From positions 1,054,001 to 1,118,000 of the forward strand of contig JAJTUP010000002.1 of the NCBI GenBank assembly GCA_021399435.1: 64,000 bases of DNA. The letters run 5' to 3'. Positions within the stretch are counted from its first letter, which is position 1. Every line of letters begins with the position of its first letter. The DNA is from Diaporthe sp. PMI_573 (taxonomy: Eukaryota > Ascomycota > Sordariomycetes > Diaporthales > Diaporthaceae). Below the pieces are notes generated by a model. That model was not told the origin of the DNA. It saw only the letters and a program-made list of their open reading frames with translations, and made no database searches. Made by a program: the position numbers and the translations under genes. Positions 10,615-21,957 of the stretch are shown here, in pieces.

Positions 10615-12612
10615 GCAATTCGAGGAGAAAAGAACCATTCTAACCTCTATAATCTCAAAACAGTGTAGGATTATTTTCGGCTGTGGGTGGCGGAACCACG
10701 AGCCATCCCTGGGCTCTTGTGCGACTCACGTGGGAAGTCAATAGCATAAGCCGGTGGATAGCAGAAGCATCAGGCACACTTGATAGGATATCGAGTTGGA
10801 CAGCTATGAAGCCATGGAGGAAAGACAGACAAGGAACAGAAGTTTGTGCCTGCGGCCGATTTCAATATCCTTGTCATTTCCACTTTATAGCCTTTTTGAA
10901 TGGCAGTCTCTCTACATATCCTGCCGAAGTTCATCCGGTGACCTCTCACTGTAATTTCATCACCAGTGTTCGTTGCATTCTCATGAGACGCGAGTTGATA
11001 GATCGAACCAGCCACAGTCCAGAGCTTCAAGCACTGCTGTATATTGCCTTGCTAACAACTTCACCAATGCATGGGAACTGCGTCCTTCATATATGTGAAA
11101 TTATATCTCTCGGTCGATCATTGAAGTTTCACATGCCGGAAGGCTCGTTGAGTGCAGCCGCTCGAGGACGTTTGATATTCTGCCTTGATTTTACATTGTG
11201 GCAACTCAGAACGCCTGCTTCAAATATCACGCGCTATGATAGCTGTATCCATAGCTGGCGTTACATTAGCTATTCGTTGGAGAGGAAATAAGCAGCGGCC
11301 GCAGCAATGCTACAATAGTCCTATCTTTTCAACGTGGCAATAGACGAGTCCACTGCCAACGAAATGCCGCTGTCTTTGAGAGATCTCGCACGCCGCGATA
11401 GCTTCCGCCATATGAAGATATTGAATTTCTTTTCCATACTAGTATACTTGAGCCCCCGGCATCAGCGGAGAATCGGGACCAAGCATTGGGTTCGACGCCT
11501 GAATTGGCTTCATATGTGTGATTGCCATTGGCCATAGCCGCACTGCTTGCTTGGCTCCAAGCGACGATTAAGCTGAAACCGTGCACATAGTTGTTCTCGG
11601 TGGAGATGTAGTGGGTCCCATGAAGAACGCAGATCTTGAATAAAGTTTAATAGAGTTGATGAGGTGGAATCACCCGGACACCATCGCCGCCGGCATTTCT
11701 TCTCAGGTACAACATCAACGTTCAAAAGTATCACCTGAGCAATTGAACTTTGGCACCTATCATCCTTACGAAATTTGTTTCAATGTAAATGTTACTCTTC
11801 TGGACAATTTCTATTCCAAAAGAGAAAGTATTCCCACTGCTGCAGATAGCACTGGCATTTCATATACGATGGTACGAGTTACATTGTGTGTTAGGAGTGT
11901 GGTAGGCGTGTGGTAGGCGTGTGTGCATCTGACCCTGTGTATCAGCTACAGCATTGTAACAACCGGCCAAGACCAGTATATTGAGATTTGAGGCATTATA
12001 ACATTTCCGATGCCCCTTTGTTCATATCGTCAATTTATCTTCGCGAGACATTCTACGAAATGTTTTGTTTCTGACGCTGTTTGATGTCAGCGTTAATCAA
12101 AGTTTCCAACCACATCACGGCGTGCATTGGCAGTGCGAATCATGTGCCTATTAAATGGGTGGTCGTTGTGATCGACCGAATTCCGAAGGTGTCAAGTCAT
12201 GCTGATTTAAACTTTCACAAAAGCCTCTTTGGATGGATGTGGATAGACTCCATGGAACAAGCCTCCAGAATCAGGGGTTTTTGTGTTTATTTAATTGTCG
12301 ATACCCGGCAGGTCTGGGTACCCTGAATCAGTTCGGATGAACTCTGACTGAAATAGACTGCCGTATTCACGATGAGACCCGATGCCAAGTTGTCCTGTGC
12401 TTATCTCGATCCGGGGTATCCGATGTGCTTTCTGACATGACTCCATCATAACATACGTATAAGAGGAAGGCATCTTCATGCCATTCACAAGTTCTTCTTC
12501 TCAAGGCAGAGCTTCAAGCCGTCCATTCATTTTTCTCGTCTTCTTCCGAAAGCATTGAGCTTACACTCCTTTAGAAGTCACTCATTCTTTCCGACACAGA
12601 CCCAGAATCAAA
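10615..12612. other. Gene-free stretch
   Basis: The longest open frame (10683-11291, plus strand, 202 codons) has no domain-like pattern and no hydrophobic or compositional signature, so I do not call it. A perfect 2 x 11-bp tandem repeat (GTGTGGTAGGC) is at 11897-11918. The right end is the promoter of the crystallin-like pseudogene. Confidence 0.5.
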
Positions 12613-13413
12613 ATGTAGAGCCTTACCAACCTCGTTCTCCTTGCCAGCGCGGTGACTCCGGTCCTGTCCGCCGCCATTGCGCCCCGGACTGTCGAGAAGA
12701 GGAGCGTTCTGCATATCGCGGCCGATGTGGATGCTGGAATTCCATTCGACTCCAAGGTGGTCGACTCCGACGCTTACAACGCCTTCGTGAGCACCGAGGT
12801 CGTCCTTCTGGAAGGCACAGACAAGCGCCAGGACGCTGACCCAGATCGCAACTCCACAATTCCAGATGCTATTTACACATTGCAATGCACTGATGATGTA
12901 CGTTCCTTCGTTTCCGGTCAAACCTAAATCAACCTTACTGACATGTGAACTTCAGGGTTTCCGCGGCGACTGTCTAGTCTTCGGTGCCAAACCTGGAGCC
13001 TGCGTTTCCTACTTCGACTTCCAGCCCGCCAACTCCACAGAAGTCAGCGACCGCTTCAACAACAAAGTCACTTCCCTTTCCGTGAACACTGGTGGAAACT
13101 GCCAGTGGTACCTGTATGCACAACACTTCTCAAAACTCCCGATCTGAAGCTCTCGTGGCCGCGAGACTGATGAGTGACCTTATAGGTACGAGGGATGTAA
13201 CGACAAAGGCGACGACCGTGGGCTCACCAGCTCGTACAACGTAAGTCACAGAACTTTCTTATACCCATGCTCAGTGAGCAATCCGCTGTGGTCAAAAAAT
13301 CCAGATGCATGCTTGCTCACATGGTTTACGTGTAGTACAATCTCGGTGTGCCCGCCGAGGACGACCCCCGTACCGTCGACTACGAAAACCAAATTACGTC
13401 TTGGAGGTGCTAG
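12613..13413 (+). pseudogene. Secreted beta/gamma-crystallin-like protein, disrupted by a stop at codon 2
   Basis: Four exons with in-phase GT-AG introns: 12613-12897, 12956-13113, 13186-13240 and 13336-13413. The deduced precursor has about 191 positions. After ATG the second codon is TAG (12616-12618). The frame then continues as a good signal peptide (SLTNLVLLASAVTPVLSA), a pro-region with a KR site, and a C-terminal domain with six Cys ending in SWRC. The repeated Tyr/Trp/Gly-rich pattern around SYFDF and QWYLYEGC resembles crystallin-fold secreted fungal proteins. The next ATG (12652) falls inside the signal peptide and would spoil secretion. CAG to TAG is the simplest origin of the stop. 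Everything downstream is intact, so the loss is recent, or it is a sequence error. Confidence 0.7.
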
Positions 13414-14177
13414 GAAGATGTCAATTTTGACCATAATCCACCTTCTGGTACTGCGCAAAAGTCGCTGAGTCCGGTACCTTAGGAAGTATCGATTATGGAC
13501 AGCCTAGACAGCTCGGTAGAAATAGGAGTGTTGTCGGCTGCATGGCCATATGTTCTCTTCGAACAGACCAATTTCACTAGCCACTACTTCTAGTGGTCTT
13601 GTCCAATGAGAACTCGCTTGAAGGCTTTTCGTCATTATGCTCTCGTTTTGCATGGAACTTTGGCCTTGTCTCGTTCAACGGTTTACCAGGGACAAAGTAG
13701 CGCTGCCATCTGTCATAGTACGTGTCTTGGTATTCTCTGGGCCCGTGTGTGGTCATCAGGAATTTGATGAAATTTGAGGTCAGAACATGTTGCCAGGATT
13801 TTGGGAACTGGATATGGATGGAGTCGGAAGTAGAGTGTTGTTACTGTTCGCATCGAGTTTTCAAGGATCACGGATTGTACCTTACTTAAGTAGCTTCGAT
13901 ACTAAAACTCAAATCCATCTACGGTCAAAGGCATGTACAGCGATTTAAGTCTGGCGAAATATGCTCCAGCAGAGCTTCAAATAGACTGCTGATCCCTCTG
14001 TGGCCCAGCGACAATGACAAGCGCCACCGAGATGCCATGGGCAAAGGCAAGAGCGGCTGAAATAAATTCGGCTGCACTTGAAATGCCCCCAAACGCTGTT
14101 ACCAGCAGAGACAACCCAGACAATGCAAAATGCTGCTTCAACAGAATTATCTTCCGCCGATACCCAGCCACAGCAAG
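13414..14177. other. Gene-free stretch
   Basis: 3' flank of the crystallin-like pseudogene and promoter of the GT25 gene. An in-frame upstream ATG for the latter exists at 14130. No other coding signal was seen. Confidence 0.5.
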
Positions 14178-15549
14178 ATGGCAGCTAATTTGTTGGCAAG
14201 GCGGCCAATAATTATCTTGATAAGCGCCTGCCTTGTCGTTGCGTTCTTCGTTCTTCAGTCAAGCTTTCGCCTCGCTCCTCTGCCCAACCCCTCTACATTC
14301 TTTGCAGGGAATTCAGCGCCATGTACAATTGACGACACCAAGAACCACACCTTGGGTGTGAGTCCATTGTCGCAACAAATTCGGATGCTCTGATTCATCA
14401 CTGACACTCTTGAATATCTCCAGTTCGAGAAGATCTTCGTTGTGGGCCTGCCATCGCGAACCGATCGCCGAGATGGGATGGTTCTTGGAGCAGCGCTCAG
14501 TGACATCGACATCGAATTCATCGATGGCGTTCTTGGCGAGGATGTGCCGGACAAAGCTGTTCCGTCGAGCCCGAACCACGGGCGATTGCAAAATCCCTCG
14601 ATTGGTAGCTGGCGAGCACACATCAACGCAGTCCAAGAGTAAGTGGTTTAATGTGTACCCTTTGACAAGCTGCTGAAATTGCTGAAATAGGATCGTGAAA
14701 CGGAATTTGTCATCCGCTTTGATTCTGGAAGATGACGCAGACTGGGATGTGCAGATCAAAGACCAGCTGCGGGACTTCGCGACTGCAACTCAAGCTCTCA
14801 CTCAGCCTCTGGAGGGCACCACAAATTCCTATGCTGATCCAACCTATCCGACCTCAAAGGGGCAGGCCGCGGTCCCCGAGTTCCAATTCCATAACCTCCC
14901 CAATACTGTTTCCCCACGACATTCACCATATGGGGACAGCTGGGATCTTCTCTGGGTCGGCCATTGCGGAATGCACTTCCCATTCGCAGATGACAAGAAC
15001 CTGCCCAAGGGCCGGGTCGTCTGGACAGATCAAACCGTACCACAGAAGCAGTATCTCTGGAATATTGATCAGCCTGATGACATCAAAGAACAATACCCCG
15101 ATCACATACGTGTAGTCCACCACGCCCAGGAAGCAGTGTGCAGCCTTGGGTACGCTGTCACGCAGAAAGCAGCCCGTCAGATACTTTTCGAAATTGGCCT
15201 CAAAGACGTGGATACCGCATACGACATCAATCTACGAAGATTCTGTGAGGGTCTCGAGGGGCGGGGCTATCATCGGTGCCTGACAATGCAGGTAAGTCGT
15301 ATTGACAAGGACACGTTTCTTTTCCGCATTATTTCTATGCACCCTGCTTTGCTGACACAGACGCAGCCAGCTTTATTCCAACACCACAGGCCGATGGGGC
15401 CCAAGAGCGCCGAGAGCGACATCTCGGATCACGGCGAGGGATGGCAGGACAAGCCGTTGACCGACATGGTAAGGTGGAGTGTTCGCTTGAATGCAGAGGA
15501 CATAATGAATGGCGGACGAAACCTCGTCGACCAATGGCCTGATACATAG
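14178..15549 (+). CDS. Glycosyltransferase family 25 (type II membrane protein), about 394 aa
   Basis: Exons 14178-14357, 14424-14638, 14691-15291 and 15361 (or 15367)-15549. All junctions keep the frame. An N-terminal signal anchor (PIIILISACLVVAFFVLQ) suggests Golgi/ER lumenal topology. The GT25 pattern follows: FEKIFVVGLPSRTDRRDGM near residue 61, a GSWRAHINAV block, then the acidic ALILEDDADWD motif near residues 141-151, which fits the metal/nucleotide-sugar site of this family. GT25 includes bacterial LPS beta-galactosyltransferases and collagen galactosyltransferases; fungal members are largely uncharacterised. The donor and acceptor are unknown. The 48-bp upstream ATG at 14130 would add 16 residues; I prefer 14178 because it places the anchor close to the N-terminus. 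The last intron has two in-frame acceptors 6 bp apart. Confidence 0.85.
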
Positions 15550-15927
15550 CTGCGGTCTGTCTGGCTGGGAGTCAGCAACACAAGATAGTCGAGCCTAGTA
15601 CCTTTACTACAATATATTTTACTAATATCGTAGTCCTGAAAGACTTGTCCGCGGATTGTTTAGATCAATTTACCAGAAGCTGACTCACTCTTAACCGGGC
15701 AGATTTTGTTCCACACGGGAAAAGTCCTAGATGACATGACGAATTGACTTTAAACTCATCGATATCAGTTGTGTATTCGAAAGCTATGCAATGGCTATCC
15801 AAAGTTGTTAAAAACCGTCCCGCGAAGCACGCGAGTTCGCTGTTCCATGATCTCTCTATATTGTAACTCCAGAAAATGCTAATCAAGCCGCGATAGCCAT
15901 GACACCTCTCTACTAACTACTCAATCA
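15550..15927. other. Convergent 3' region between GT25 and dioxygenase genes
   Basis: The two genes converge here. The sequence is AT-rich with TATA-type stretches (for example 15610-15630) and no coding signal. It presumably carries both polyadenylation regions. Confidence 0.5.
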
Positions 15928-17040
15928 CTACTCGGTGTAACCATCAGCCCGATCGATAGCAGTAGCCTGGGCAGCCTTCTCGGGCGAGACGCTGACGGTG
16001 GGGAGGTAACCCTGCGGGTTGACGTCCTCACCCACGGAAGGAATCGCCTCAGCAGAGGAGTTAATACCGACCGTGATGTATCCAACAAGACCGTCCTCGA
16101 GACTGTCGCCAAGCTGAGAGATATCGATGATTGCGCTGTAACCATCTCCGTTGGCAGAGCTGAACAGCGAGTCCTCCGCGTTGGTCGTGCGGTTCAGCGT
16201 CTCCTTGTGCGCGGCATAGGGGCTGAGGTTGTACACCTCCTCCAGGAGGTCCTCCTCGAAGAAGAGCTGGCCGATGTGCTGGATTGCAGACTTGGAGTAG
16301 CTGGTGCCGTTCTTGACGTCGGCCTGGGCGGTGATGTGGATGTGCGTAGTCCGTGTCACGTAGTAGCCAGGGAAGATGGTCAGGAACTCAGCCATACCGT
16401 CGTCGTTGGTGACTTGCACACCACGCAGGAAGGTCTCGTCGTCGGTTGACCCGTCCTCGCGCTTGGTCCAGCCGTCCAGGAGCTCAACTGTGTCCGGGTC
16501 GACGCCGGTGAAGGAGGAGTAGGAGCCGGTTGCGTTGCAGTTCCAGATGGTGAGTGCGACGCCGGAGAGTGGCTCGCAGGTCTCGATATCAATCACGCCG
16601 ATATCGAAGTAGAAGTCGATGCCGCCCTGGCTCTCTCGGAGATCGTGACGAACCATCTCACCGTCGACACTAGAGATTTGTCAGATTCGGGACTTTGTCA
16701 TTCTTCAAGAGAATGGTAAGATGGCTTACCCATAAGGACCCCAGATCGTATCAGGCGCGAGAGCGCAGGTAGTGTTTTGGATTTCCTGATATTGAAGAGT
16801 GTTGCGCTTGGACATGTCGTTGGGAGAAATGTTTCCGGACTCGACACGACGGCGGTAGAGAGACTGGGCACGCTTCTCCATGATGGCTTCCTTGCGCTTT
16901 GCAATAGCAGATGCGCACTTGTCAGTAGAGCGTCCAATCATCTGGGCCTCCTGCCTCCGAACCTCCTCTGTCATCCTCTCGGGGTGGGCCAACACTCCGG
17001 ACAGAGGAAGGATAGCTAGTGCGGCGGATGCAAACTTCAT
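15928..17040 (-). CDS. Secreted intradiol ring-cleavage dioxygenase, 350 aa
   Basis: Exon 1 is 17040-16730 and exon 2 is 16669-15928, with a 60-bp GT-AG intron. The N-terminus MKFASAALAILPLSGVLA is a signal peptide. A charged pro-like region rich in Arg/Lys/Glu follows, then the catalytic domain. The non-heme Fe(III) ligands of intradiol dioxygenases are visible: Tyr103 in IWGPYG, a second Tyr in GYYVTRTTHIHI (Tyr206/207) and the two His of HIH (213, 215). The family cleaves catechol-type rings between the two hydroxyls to give muconates. Secreted fungal members act on lignin- or plant-derived catechols. It converges on the GT25 gene. The domain is full length with no missing ligand. Confidence 0.92.
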
Positions 17041-18866
17041 CTTGACGTTGATGAAAGGTGAACAGTGAGTGAGATGGTGATTTGGCTCAGAAAGAATGAC
17101 TTGAATATGCGATGTACAAGAATGGAGAGAATGAAGATGATAATGGTGAGTAAAGAGATTGTCTGTCATTGACGAGATGTCGATCACTTTATAGAAGCAG
17201 ATCGTCAGCTCTCGCCGGTATGCAATCTATTGTGGGTGTTCAGATTGTCGTCGCCGCGAGGCTTAGGCCATGTCCCCCACATCTCAACAACCCCCAGCCC
17301 AGGAACAGCCAGAATAGCAATGGCCTCAGCCTCATGAATGGGACAAGGATGTCCTTGTTCAAAGCCCATGTTTCGTCCAAACTACTCCCCTGATCTTGGC
17401 TTTGCTTTTGGGCCCGAGCCAGCAGAAAAGGACCAATCACACGAGGTAGAATTCTAATGCGTGTCTACATACCTTCAGCCGCGATTCTTGCCGGCCACTA
17501 AGGGGGATTTTGGTACGAATTGCGGAACCCGTTGCATCTTGACGTGTTTTCGGGCCCCACGCTTTGGGGCGCCTCGGTGAATGCCCTGCCTGGAGTCCTT
17601 ACGTTGGGTAAACAAGTCTAGTCACCTGTGTAGCGTGGGCGGCATCGTGACAGGCTGGAAAAGTTCTAGCGAGGCTTTGGAGTGGACCACCCCTTTCCCG
17701 TAATTACGAAGTGTGGCCTTGACACGTAAACATGAGCGCGGCGTTGCCGTCTTGCTGCGGGCAGCTTATGCGTACGTTGTGTGCCGCCCCCTTGATCCGT
17801 CTTCGTCGTACGTCTGTCCGGAATTACTTGCCCAACACGACTCGGCACAGCAAGGCCAAGTCAAAAAGCGTACCCATCGACCCGGGACTACGGGACCCCC
17901 ACCTGGAACCGCCCGCGAGGACCCACATGACTCTCCTGCCGCTCTACTACATTGATGACAAAGACAGCATCTTGGACTGGTCGAATGCCCTTGTCTTCCG
18001 GGTCCCACAATACACACTAGACACATCATATCCTGCCACCCATGTGGCTTGGAACTGGTTAAGCATGCTCTCCCACTACCCGAAAAGGATTTTCAGAACA
18101 AGCCATCAAGCTCTCGGCCCTTGGCCCACATATCGGGCTATTATTGTATTGTTTGTACAAATGGTCAATAATAATAGCATTGCATGAAAAGGTCATTACA
18201 GCTGGACTTCTCGAAACTCTGATCAGCCTTGAGTAGTAGACATCGGAGAAGACCATAAGATCGTTGATCTATGAAACTATTACCTGAGAGCCGCGTGTCG
18301 CTTTGTGTGGCTTGTGTGTACAGGATTGTGGGGAAATAGAATCTTGAAGAAAATAGAATTGTGTCAAATGAGCTCGGCAGGCTCTAAAATATAGTTACAC
18401 ATTATTCAAAGTTTCACCGCAGTGCAGGCAGTGCCTATTTGCGCGCATTTAAAGTCCAACCCATGGGGATCTATTTTGTATTCCTTTTTGGAGCATTGGA
18501 AATCTTCAACAGCTTTGTCACCTTTGGTCCTTCAGGACTATAAGAGCTCGAAATGGGGCAGGGTCATGTCTGCTCTTTAGGTACACAGCATTGCTGTCTT
18601 CCAATCGACACAGTCCGATGCCCACACGGCGGATGACCTTGGTTCCGGAGGTGAGACTACACAGAAGAACGCACATTAAATCCTTCTAGACTGAGAGGAT
18701 AACAGCCTGTGCTCCACTGGCAGGCTCAGGCAATTCATTATGGTCCGTCCGGTTGACGTGGTCAGCTCCCTGGCACCTCAAGAGCGGCTGCCCGACTTCA
18801 CATTTCAGGGGAGTGTCCGGAAAGAATTGTAATTGTGGGTTGATCGATACGGGTTTGCTACTGCGT
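17041..18866. other. Gene-free stretch up to the transposon
   Basis: The first part is the promoter and leader of the dioxygenase gene. The remainder shows only short, unstructured open frames. The right edge is the target-site duplication of the MULE element. Confidence 0.5.
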
Positions 18867-18874
18867 ATTCTTTT
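18867..18874. repeat. Target-site duplication, left copy (ATTCTTTT)
   Basis: ATTCTTTT directly precedes the left terminal inverted repeat and recurs exactly at 21950-21957, directly after the right one. Eight base pairs are within or just below the usual 8-11 bp of Mutator-like elements. Confidence 0.75.
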
Positions 18875-18929
18875 GAAAGAGGATATTCGCACCCAAAAAA
18901 TCGGATGCCGCACCCAATTTTCTGACTAA
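18875..18929 (+). repeat. Left terminal inverted repeat of the MULE (55 bp)
   Basis: Reverse complement of 21895-21949 at 54 of 55 positions; the single difference is A18880. It starts GAAAG and contains two ACCCAA-type blocks. Confidence 0.9.
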
Positions 18930-19053
18930 TCATGCTGCCCCCTGTGCCCGAATTGAGAAACACTATGGGTTCACCATACAAAAAATAAATATGACTACAC
19001 CAACTAACATGCCGCTACATACCACTATTCCCACACACTCAAGGGCACTAAAT

Positions 19054-19141
19054 AAGCACCATTTGACCCAAGTGTTGGCAAACGTTACCCAAATTAAGCA
19101 AATTAAGCACTATTAGACCCAAGTATTGCTAAACGTTGCCC
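19054..19141 (+). repeat. Subterminal direct repeats inside the MULE (2 x 37 bp)
   Basis: Copies at 19054-19090 and 19105-19141 share the pattern AAGCAC...GACCCAAGT...AAACGTT...CCC and differ at a few sites, most explainable as C/T or G/A changes. Subterminal repeats are common transposase-binding sites. No equivalent was noticed at the right end. Confidence 0.6.
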
Positions 19142-19679
19142 ACGATGCCCACGTGGTCGCCTACGTAACCCATCTAGTCGAATAGTAAGTTAATAAAGCT
19201 GGGCATCACGGTGATAATCTCGTCCTGCGTTTCCTTAGCACCCTCGCTGCCCTCGCCGCCCTCGCTGCCCTTGCTGTCGTCATCGACGTCGTTAGCCGTA
19301 AGGTCTATGCATGGTAGCTAGTTAACAGTCCTCCGTGCCCCTGTCTGCTACCTCTTAGCTGCTGGCTGTGAGCTTAAGGGTATAGCTGCTGGCGATGCCG
19401 TGCCTTCAGCTCTTTGCTTCTAAGGCTGGTGGTTTCCTTGCTTCGTGAGCCCGACTACTAGCCGTTAGTCTTGCTAGACGGCTTCTCGCTGGGCACTGCT
19501 GCTATGGGTGTCCTCTTTATCTAGAGACTGAAGTGTTGAGTCATTGTGCTCGAAAGCCGAGTTTACACGCTATACTGAAGCTGTTGTTGCCCTTGTTTTA
19601 TTGCCTGCCTTACTGCCTAGAGAAGTCGTCGTCAATATCATCTTCTTACCCATCATGGCCTTCCCATGGCTGCTACTAC

Positions 19680-21663
19680 TCTAAAAGACGCCTTCTTCGT
19701 CGGCTGCAAACGTAGCTGTCTCACGAGGTCTCCCCTTTGTTGCTGTGACCTTATTTGGCGAGAGGACTATAAGGAGTGGGTTTTTAAGTAAGAGGTTATG
19801 GTCAAGCTAGTAAACTTTGTAAACGTTTGTCTTCTTGAGAGGAAGGTCTGCTTCCTCTCTATCAGCCATTTGATTAGTACAAATTAAGCCATACTAAGTG
19901 TAGATAGGGTAGGTACAGCTTGAAGCCGTACAGTAGCCTCGTAGGGCTTTTTCTTGAAGCATCTTTAAAGCGTGCTGCCTAGCACTCGCGAGAAGCTCCA
20001 GTGCTGGCCACGATACCTAGTGAGAGACCCTTCCTAGCTACTTCTACCCATTGAACTTCTAAAGCAAAAGTGTCTTCTGGCGGGCTTCCTTGAGACAAAG
20101 CTTCTTAGCAGTATCCTTAATAGTCTCGTGCATAGCCTCAACCAAGTAGAGAAGATACCCTAGCCTATGGCCTAAGTAAACCTTGATTTTCCAGTGTATA
20201 TGCTCTGTAGAGGAGGTGGTCTGTAAGCTGAAGTTAAGGGTTTTACAGGTCTGGTGGCCGGCCTATTTAGTAATGATCTTCTCGTCGTTATCGACATAGT
20301 AGGTCTTTAGGTAGTTTATAATGGCTGTCTAGTCTGAAAACTTCTCTTGAAGGCGCTACCACGCTGTCTTGTAGACCTTACGATCTGTAGAGTACTCTAT
20401 AAACTTAAGGAGGTTAAATAGGGCCTGTCGAGTGTAGGGGACATCGTCTGGGACCTTCTTGGGTATCGTGGCTGTGTTTCTCGCCGGTGTATTAAGCTTG
20501 GCTTCCGCGGTTTCCTCCTCTTCTTTAGTATCTTTAGCTTTATCGTCGTCTACTTCTACTGCTGTCAAACCTACCAGCTTCTACTACTTCTTCTTAATAT
20601 ATAGTACAACGTTTATGTTTATATAGAAGACATATAGCTAGTACTGTGTGTGAGGGAATTCGGACTCAAGGGTGTTTATTAGGGTGTTATTGTAGTTGGT
20701 GACGAAGAGGGTTGGGTCGTCGGCTTCGCAGTAGCAAAGCAGGAGGTAGACTTGCTTGAGAAGCTACTGGAAGCTGCTTTCTCTCTCGTTATCGACGACG
20801 CTTTGAAATAACAGGAGGATCTTCTTTGTGTGGGTTAACGCTGTGCCTTGGAAGTATGGTATCTTCTTATTGTTAGTCGAGTATGTGTAATTGAGTAACA
20901 TGCTGTGCAAGAAACGTTGCTCTTAAAGCCACGCTATCTGCTGCTGGCTATACCAAAAGATGCCTGTAATGTTGTTCTTCTTGTCTTGAGTAAAGTAATA
21001 CTAGTAGCCTTCCTTCTCCAGCTAGTCTAATGCTGCTTGAGATGGTGTGTAGATGCCTTGTTTGTCTTTTCTGAAGCCCTGTAGCTAGTTCTTGAGGGTA
21101 TTCTGGCCCAGCTTAACTATAGGGTACTGCTGGCGAAGCAGTGTTTCGAGCCGCTTTGGCGTAGTGTTTATTGGGTCACGTGCTGCCCGGGTAAGGAATT
21201 TGAGATATACTTTGGATAGCTTTGCCTAGCTATGCTGAGCTTTAGGGACTTCCTGAGGACTGTGATGGGTATGTTGGTGCTCGTGGATAACAAGCTTCCA
21301 TTTATTTGACGTTTTCTTCGCCGTATAGGCAACTGCTGACCATTTGTAGCTGACTTTAATCATTGAGGCATTGGTTATTGTAGCTGTTAATAGGTGCTGG
21401 GTACCGTGACTATATGCTAATATCGCGTGATTTGGCTTAGAGTTTTGCTTGACTGTCAGCTAACTAGTAGAGCTTGTGGCTTTGTCTAAATCAGCCTTCA
21501 GATCCGTATAAGTATCATATCCATCGTTGAAAAGTTTCAGGAAGGTAGGAGGGTTAGAAAGGGCTGGGTGGTGATGGTTTGTGGTGGTGATGTTGGTGTT
21601 CTAGTTATGATAGTCGACTTGCTACTGCGCCTCGAGGCCTGAGTAATCAGGCACCTCTGCCAT
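19680..21663 (-). pseudogene. MULE transposase, multiply interrupted
   Basis: The reverse strand begins ATG at 21663-21661 (MAEVPDYSGLEAQ, then TAG). It continues in one frame to about 19680 with more than ten in-frame stops, such as those after TSS, QHS, LKN, LD and EGY. Most sit where Gln (CAG) or Trp (TGG) would fit, as expected from C-to-T changes on either strand. Recognisable blocks are PKRLETLLRQQYPIVKLGQ, the MULE-domain stretch around QSVVDNERESSFQ, and LFVTNYNNTLINTLES. The longest uninterrupted piece is about 70 codons (20568-20356), an acidic linker. The family assignment rests on my reading of the motif order. Confidence 0.75.
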
Positions 21664-21894
21664 CGCTACAACGGTGTATGGTAAATATTTGAATGGCTAG
21701 GGTATGTTTTTGATGCTGAATTGATCGATTCTAACAAGTATTTAATAGATTTCACGATGCGTTGATGGTGGGTGGGTGGTTGAAGTTGGTGGGCAAAGGA
21801 GGTTTCGCAGGGTATATGGTTGAGGCTACAAAATGCACGATGTTGGGGTGGTGGGCGATGTTAAATGGAGCGTTCTGATTGGCTGCAGCGCTGC

Positions 21895-21949
21895 TTAGTC
21901 AGAAAATTGGGTGCGGCATCCGATTTTTTGGGTGCGAATATCCGCTTTC
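21895..21949 (-). repeat. Right terminal inverted repeat of the MULE (55 bp)
   Basis: Mirror of 18875-18929 with one mismatch. It ends CTTTC directly before the second ATTCTTTT. Confidence 0.9.
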
Positions 21950-21957
21950 ATTCTTTT
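21950..21957. repeat. Target-site duplication, right copy (ATTCTTTT)
   Basis: Exact copy of 18867-18874 on the other side of the element. Confidence 0.75.

Larger units (their letters stand above)
18875..21949 (-). mobile_element. RIP-degraded Mutator-like DNA transposon (Hop-like MULE), 3,075 bp
   Basis: Complete element bounded by 55-bp terminal inverted repeats (one mismatch) and an exact 8-bp target duplication. The reverse strand carries a transposase frame (21663 to about 19680) interrupted by many TAG/TAA codons. Its translation still shows the order of a fungal MULE transposase: a helix-turn-helix-like region (IVKLGQNTLKN), the catalytic MULE core (LFVTNYNNTLINTLES followed by FPHTQY) and a C-terminal tail with KGRPRE. 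Size and coding capacity resemble Hop of Fusarium oxysporum. The many CAG/TGG to TAG changes and TpA richness indicate RIP. It cannot make a full transposase, but the termini are intact and might still be mobilised in trans. Confidence 0.85.

Noticed and set aside
10683..11291. 202-codon open frame on the plus strand
   Set aside because: No domain pattern, biased codon use, signal peptide or splice context; it looks like chance in gene-free sequence.
18867..21957. hAT-family transposon, suggested by the 8-bp target duplication
   Set aside because: hAT elements make 8-bp duplications, but the decayed reverse-strand translation follows the MULE transposase order and shows no hAT dimerisation motif. 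MULEs can also give 8-bp duplications.
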